A DNA stretch of 64,000 bases. Origin: Chinchilla lanigera (Eukaryota > Chordata > Mammalia > Rodentia > Chinchillidae). Shown here piece by piece: positions 60,780-64,000 of the stretch. How positions within the stretch are numbered: position 1 is the stretch's first letter; every line of letters begins with the position of its first letter. A model generated the notes under the pieces. It was not told the DNA's origin. It saw only the letters and a list, made by a program, of their open reading frames with translations, and did not search any database. Made by a program: the position numbers and the translations under genes. The stretch is taken from contig NW_004955404.1 in NCBI RefSeq assembly GCF_000276665.1, positions 36,127,810 to 36,191,809 on the forward strand, written 5' to 3'.

Positions 60780-61555
60780 ACTAATGGTAAAGTTGAAATT
60801 AAAAACTATAAGAGCTCTATTCTGAAAACCACAAAATTTTGTTTAAGAATTTTAAAAAGATCTAAATAAATGGAAAGTCATCTAGATAAAAAAATAAAAA
60901 TATTTAGTATTATTATGGTGATAATAATTTCCAAAGTTGTCTGCAAAGTCAATGCAAAATCTTTCAAAAACCCAGGTGGGTTTCACAGAAAGTGACTAAT
61001 TTCCCTTAAAATTCTTATAGAAATGTAAGTGACCCAGGATCAATAAACCACCTTATAAATTTGTAGAATGTTAAACAGTTCATAAAACCTACATTCAAAG
61101 ATGTGTTATGTACATGTACAACATCCTCACAGGGAGTGTAAATATTATGCATTGCAAGCATATACTGATAAAAAACTATAAAGTCACAATAAACAGGATC
61201 CTTTATAAGGAATGACATAAAGACCAGCAGAATAATTTATAGAAAGAAATCTTTGATTTTATACATAAAATTCACTCAAAATAATTTATAGAATGAAACA
61301 TACCTGCTAAATTTATGCAAAAATACTAAGAGGAAAACAAAAAAAATACATTTTTTTGAAATTGGGTTATGCAAATTCTAATCTCATATGACATCAAAAG
61401 TATAAACATACAAAAATACATGAAGAGAAATTTGTCAAATTTAAAAACATTGGTGCTACAAATGTCATCAACAAAGAGAAAATATAATTCGCACAATAAG
61501 AAAACCACTTGAGAATCATTAATTTCATAAGAAATTTCTATCTAGAATAGAGAGA

Positions 61556-61640
61556 GGCCAGGGATATAGCTCAGTGGCATAGTGCCTGCCTGGTAAGTGC
61601 AAAGTCCTGCATTTGATTCCCTGTACCCCTCCCCCGAAAA
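61556..61640 (+). mobile_element. ID-type SINE, older
   Basis: GGCCAGGGATATAGCTCAGT, GTGCCTGCCTGGTAAGTGCA, CATTTGATTCCCTGTACCCC. It resembles the copy at 1032 (CCAGGGATATAGCT) more than the young group. Confidence 0.9.
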
Positions 61641-61772
61641 AGCCATCTTAGAATATTTAAAGAGCATGTAAAATTGAATAATAAATTGACAACCCAATTC
61701 AATATACAAATAAATATTTTTCAAAGATGTTAAGTTAACGGCAATAAGTGCTGGATAAAATGTTCAACTTCG

Positions 61773-61875
61773 GGGCTGGGTATTTAGCTCAGCGACACAG
61801 CTCCTGCCTGGCAAGAACAAGGATGTGAGTTCAATTCCGGGTACTGGAGAAAAACAAAAAAAAAAAAAAAAAAAG
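61773..61875 (+). mobile_element. ID-type SINE
   Basis: GGGCTGGGTATTTAGCTCAG, GTGAGTTCAATTCCGGGTAC, then an A-tail. An 11-bp TSD with one mismatch lies at 61762-61772 and 61876-61886 (GTTCAACTTCG / GTTCTACTTCG). Confidence 0.95.
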
Positions 61876-62408
61876 TTCTACTTCGTCAGTCACAAGGTAA
61901 CTTCAAATCAAAATCACAATGACATACCATTTCAAAACCATCTAGGTTGGCTGTAATAACAAAGCCACTAGTCATAAGTATTAGTAATGATGTAGAATTT
62001 CAAAATCATTATATGTAGCTGGCAAGAATATGAAATGATTCATTCACTTTGGGGAATAATCTGGTAGGTTCTCAAATGGGTAAACACAGAGTTGCTATAT
62101 TAGCCAGCAATTTCATTCCAAAGTATAAAATTAAGAGACATAAAACCATATTTCTACACTAAACTTTGTACATGGATTATTATAGTAGCATTAACTATAA
62201 TTATCAAAGTGAAAATTACTCAGAGGTCTGTTGATATCTCCTAATGAATGAGTAGACAAAATGTTGAATATACATCTAATGAAACAACACAAAAAGAAAT
62301 GAGCTACTGATACATGTTGAAATATAGATGAACTTTGAAAACATTAGTGTAAATATATGAGATTGGCATAAAAAGGTCAGAGATTGTATCCTTCCCTTAT
62401 ATGTGCTT

Positions 62409-62597
62409 CAGTAGTACCTCTGTTCATGAATTTACTTCTTTCCACGATTCTGGTCACAAACTCAACTGGGCAAGATCTGAATCAAATTCACTGGTTAGGT
62501 TCAGTGTTGACCTTATACAGAAGTTTCATTCCATTCTCATCCAATTCAGTTTGTCACCAGAATCGTGAAAAGAAGCTGGTGAACTGAGGCATCACTG
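62409..62597. mobile_element. Palindromic MITE, pogo/Tigger-like
   Basis: The 189-bp element folds on itself. The ends CAGTAGTACCTCTGTTCA and (reverse complement) CAGTGATGCCTCAGTTCA match at 14 of 18 positions. The core CACGATTCTGGTCACAAACT at 62443-62462 recurs inverted at 62548-62567 with one mismatch. CAG-type ends fit pogo/Tigger transposons. TA follows the right end and TT precedes the left, a possibly mutated TA target. It has no coding capacity. It lies within the old LINE-1. Confidence 0.7.
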
Positions 62598-62815
62598 TAT
62601 CTAAAATAGACAATATGTAGCTGGCTAGGCCTGGGCTTGAGCAGGTGGGGGAAGGATGGACAGTTTCTGCTAGTGTGTACAGTATTTCCTTCTGAAGAAA
62701 GGGTAACTGGATTAAAATTAGATTGCAGGCATGATTACATAGATTTATGATGACAATAAAACGTTGAATTTTACAGGTTAGTGGGTGACATTTGTGTCAT
62801 ATAGATCCCAGTGTA

Positions 62816-63307
62816 ACCCATTAATACTATAAATGTATAGCATTCTTCTGAAATAGTAATAATTGTCACTTCTTTACTGTGTTTGCAGAAACCCTAGATT
62901 GTTCCATATATTAAAAATAATTTCATCATATACTGATAAGTGTATGAACAGTTACTTTATAATTCTAAAGTGAACAAAATAATTTCCACATAACTTGATT
63001 AAATCAGTTAATATGAATGTTATTTTAAAAAATCTGATATAATAAATTAGTTTTTCTATACAAAGTTCTACATATGCAATGATTTGTCATATAATTTTGA
63101 AAATTTCATTATAAACTTAGAATAGTTTTTTCCACTTCAGAGATAGATTTCCTACTTCTGGTCTCATGTATACTAGGCACCATGCACTAGACAAGTATTG
63201 AACTACTATACTAAACTTTCAGCTCTGAAAACATGATTTTTCTAAATCCCAATTTAAATTTGACAAAAACTATTGATGTTCACACATATTTTATGAAATC
63301 AGTATGT
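62816..63307. other. Non-coding, nothing recognised
   Basis: AT-rich sequence without recognisable content. Confidence 0.5.
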
Positions 63308-63400
63308 TTTGTTTTTGTTATTGTTTTGATACTGGTTATCGAACTCAGGGCCTGGAACTTGCCAGGCAGGTGCTGTGTTACAGAGCTACATCCCCAGCCT
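63308..63400 (-). mobile_element. ID-type SINE, older
   Basis: TGATACTGGTTATCGAACTC, GAACTTGCCAGGCAGGTGCT, GAGCTACATCCCCAGCCT. Diverged, with no clear TSD. Confidence 0.88.
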
Positions 63401-64000
63401 GAAAAACATATGTTTATTTCAGTTTTGTATTTTAAAAATAATTTAGAAAGCTTATTTTTCTGAAAAAGCAACTGACACTTTGGTTTGTATAATTGTTGTA
63501 CTTAGAAACAAGACAGACTTCTGCATTTTACAGCATGGCATCTTCTTAATTATAATGTTTCCTTTAAAGCCAAAGCATTGTGCTTCCACTACATATGTAC
63601 TCACAGAATTTGCAAACTGTTGAATCCTTGTTTTTGGTATCATAGGTGTTTGCGGCGATAATTTACAAAAGCAATACAATTTGCTTCCTAAAATTACTCA
63701 AACTATTAAGAGCTAATGGGTGCTCCAAATCTTTAGGCTTTAATTACAAAACATAGTTTATTACTCAACATTCACGTCCTCAGTACTAGAGATCACTCTA
63801 ACAAATTTTATATAATTGTACTTGTGAGTAAATACTTACCATAAACACTGCTAAATAACATTTTTAGAGGATTATATAGGTATATATGCTTTTTATAACA
63901 ACACATTTGCAAGATCCTGATGATCTTGGTAAATACAGGCACATATATGATTACTAAAAATCAATTAAATATTTTCTATGAACTGCGTAATATCCAGATA
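63401..64000. other. Non-coding, nothing recognised
   Basis: AT-rich sequence to the window end. Confidence 0.5.

Larger units (their letters stand above)
60780..62815 (+). mobile_element. LINE-1 ORF2 3' part and 3' end (old), interrupted three times
   Basis: AAATAAATGGAAAGTCATCT, AAAATCTTTCAAAAACCCAG, GAATATTTAAAGAGCATGTA, TCAAATCAAAATCACAATGA, GGCAAGAATATGAAATGATT and AACACAAAAAGAAATGAGCT follow ORF2 order. The 3' part (GATGACAATAAAACGTTGAA and onward) is the L1 terminus. It is heavily mutated. Two ID SINEs and a hairpin MITE lie inside. Confidence 0.7.

Noticed and set aside
1..64000. CRISPR array, operon, plasmid or phage features
   Set aside because: No regular spacer-repeat pattern or bacterial gene organisation; SINEs, LINE-1 and LTRs show that the DNA is mammalian.

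Overview
This is mammalian, almost certainly rodent, nuclear DNA. The window is AT-rich and dense in retrotransposons, and I cannot support any functional protein-coding gene, tRNA, rRNA or CRISPR feature in it. Two SINE families point to the organism. Sixteen copies derive from a tRNA-Ala-like ID/BC1-type SINE, many with exact target-site duplications (TSDs). Several 7SL-derived B1 SINEs carry the internal duplication typical of the mouse-related rodent clade. The young ID copies end in a distinctive CGGTACCGG box; I cannot name the species. One assembly gap (575 N) lies at 42228-42802.

Layout. Positions 1 to about 4770 hold a decayed endogenous retrovirus on the minus strand, most like class III (ERV-L). 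A tRNA-Leu-like primer binding site lies at 4373-4381, followed by an unrecognisable gag-position region, then reverse transcriptase, RNase H and integrase remnants. It is broken by stops, frameshifts and an inserted SINE. From 5 to 35 kb the DNA is non-coding, with scattered ID and B1 SINEs, MaLR-type LTRs (12.8, 15.8, 19.7 and 31.9 kb), and LINE-1 3' ends (11.4, 16.0, 20.2, 22.4 and 25.6 kb). From 35.7 to 37.7 kb lies a longer LINE-1 tail interrupted by an ID SINE and a solo LTR. From 38.8 to 41.6 kb there are three LTR-like elements, two of them well bounded. A twin-primed (internally inverted) LINE-1 occupies 45.3-46.9 kb and is followed by two ID SINEs, one nested in the TSD of the other. 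From 47 to 57.5 kb little is recognisable beyond SINEs, an MLT2-like LTR and a 26-bp tandem repeat. A MaLR internal region lies at 57.5-58.6 kb, and an old LINE-1 at 60.8-62.8 kb contains two ID SINEs and a palindromic DNA-transposon MITE.

There are no operons or interacting genes. The open reading frames present are chance frames or fall inside repeats; one peptide recurs only because it is the antisense translation of the ID SINE. The most informative observations are structural: two LINE-1 twin-priming inversions, the ID-into-TSD nested insertion, the hairpin MITE, the Leu-type primer site of the ERV, and candidate solo LTRs with readable promoter motifs. I did not find a convincing new biological system.
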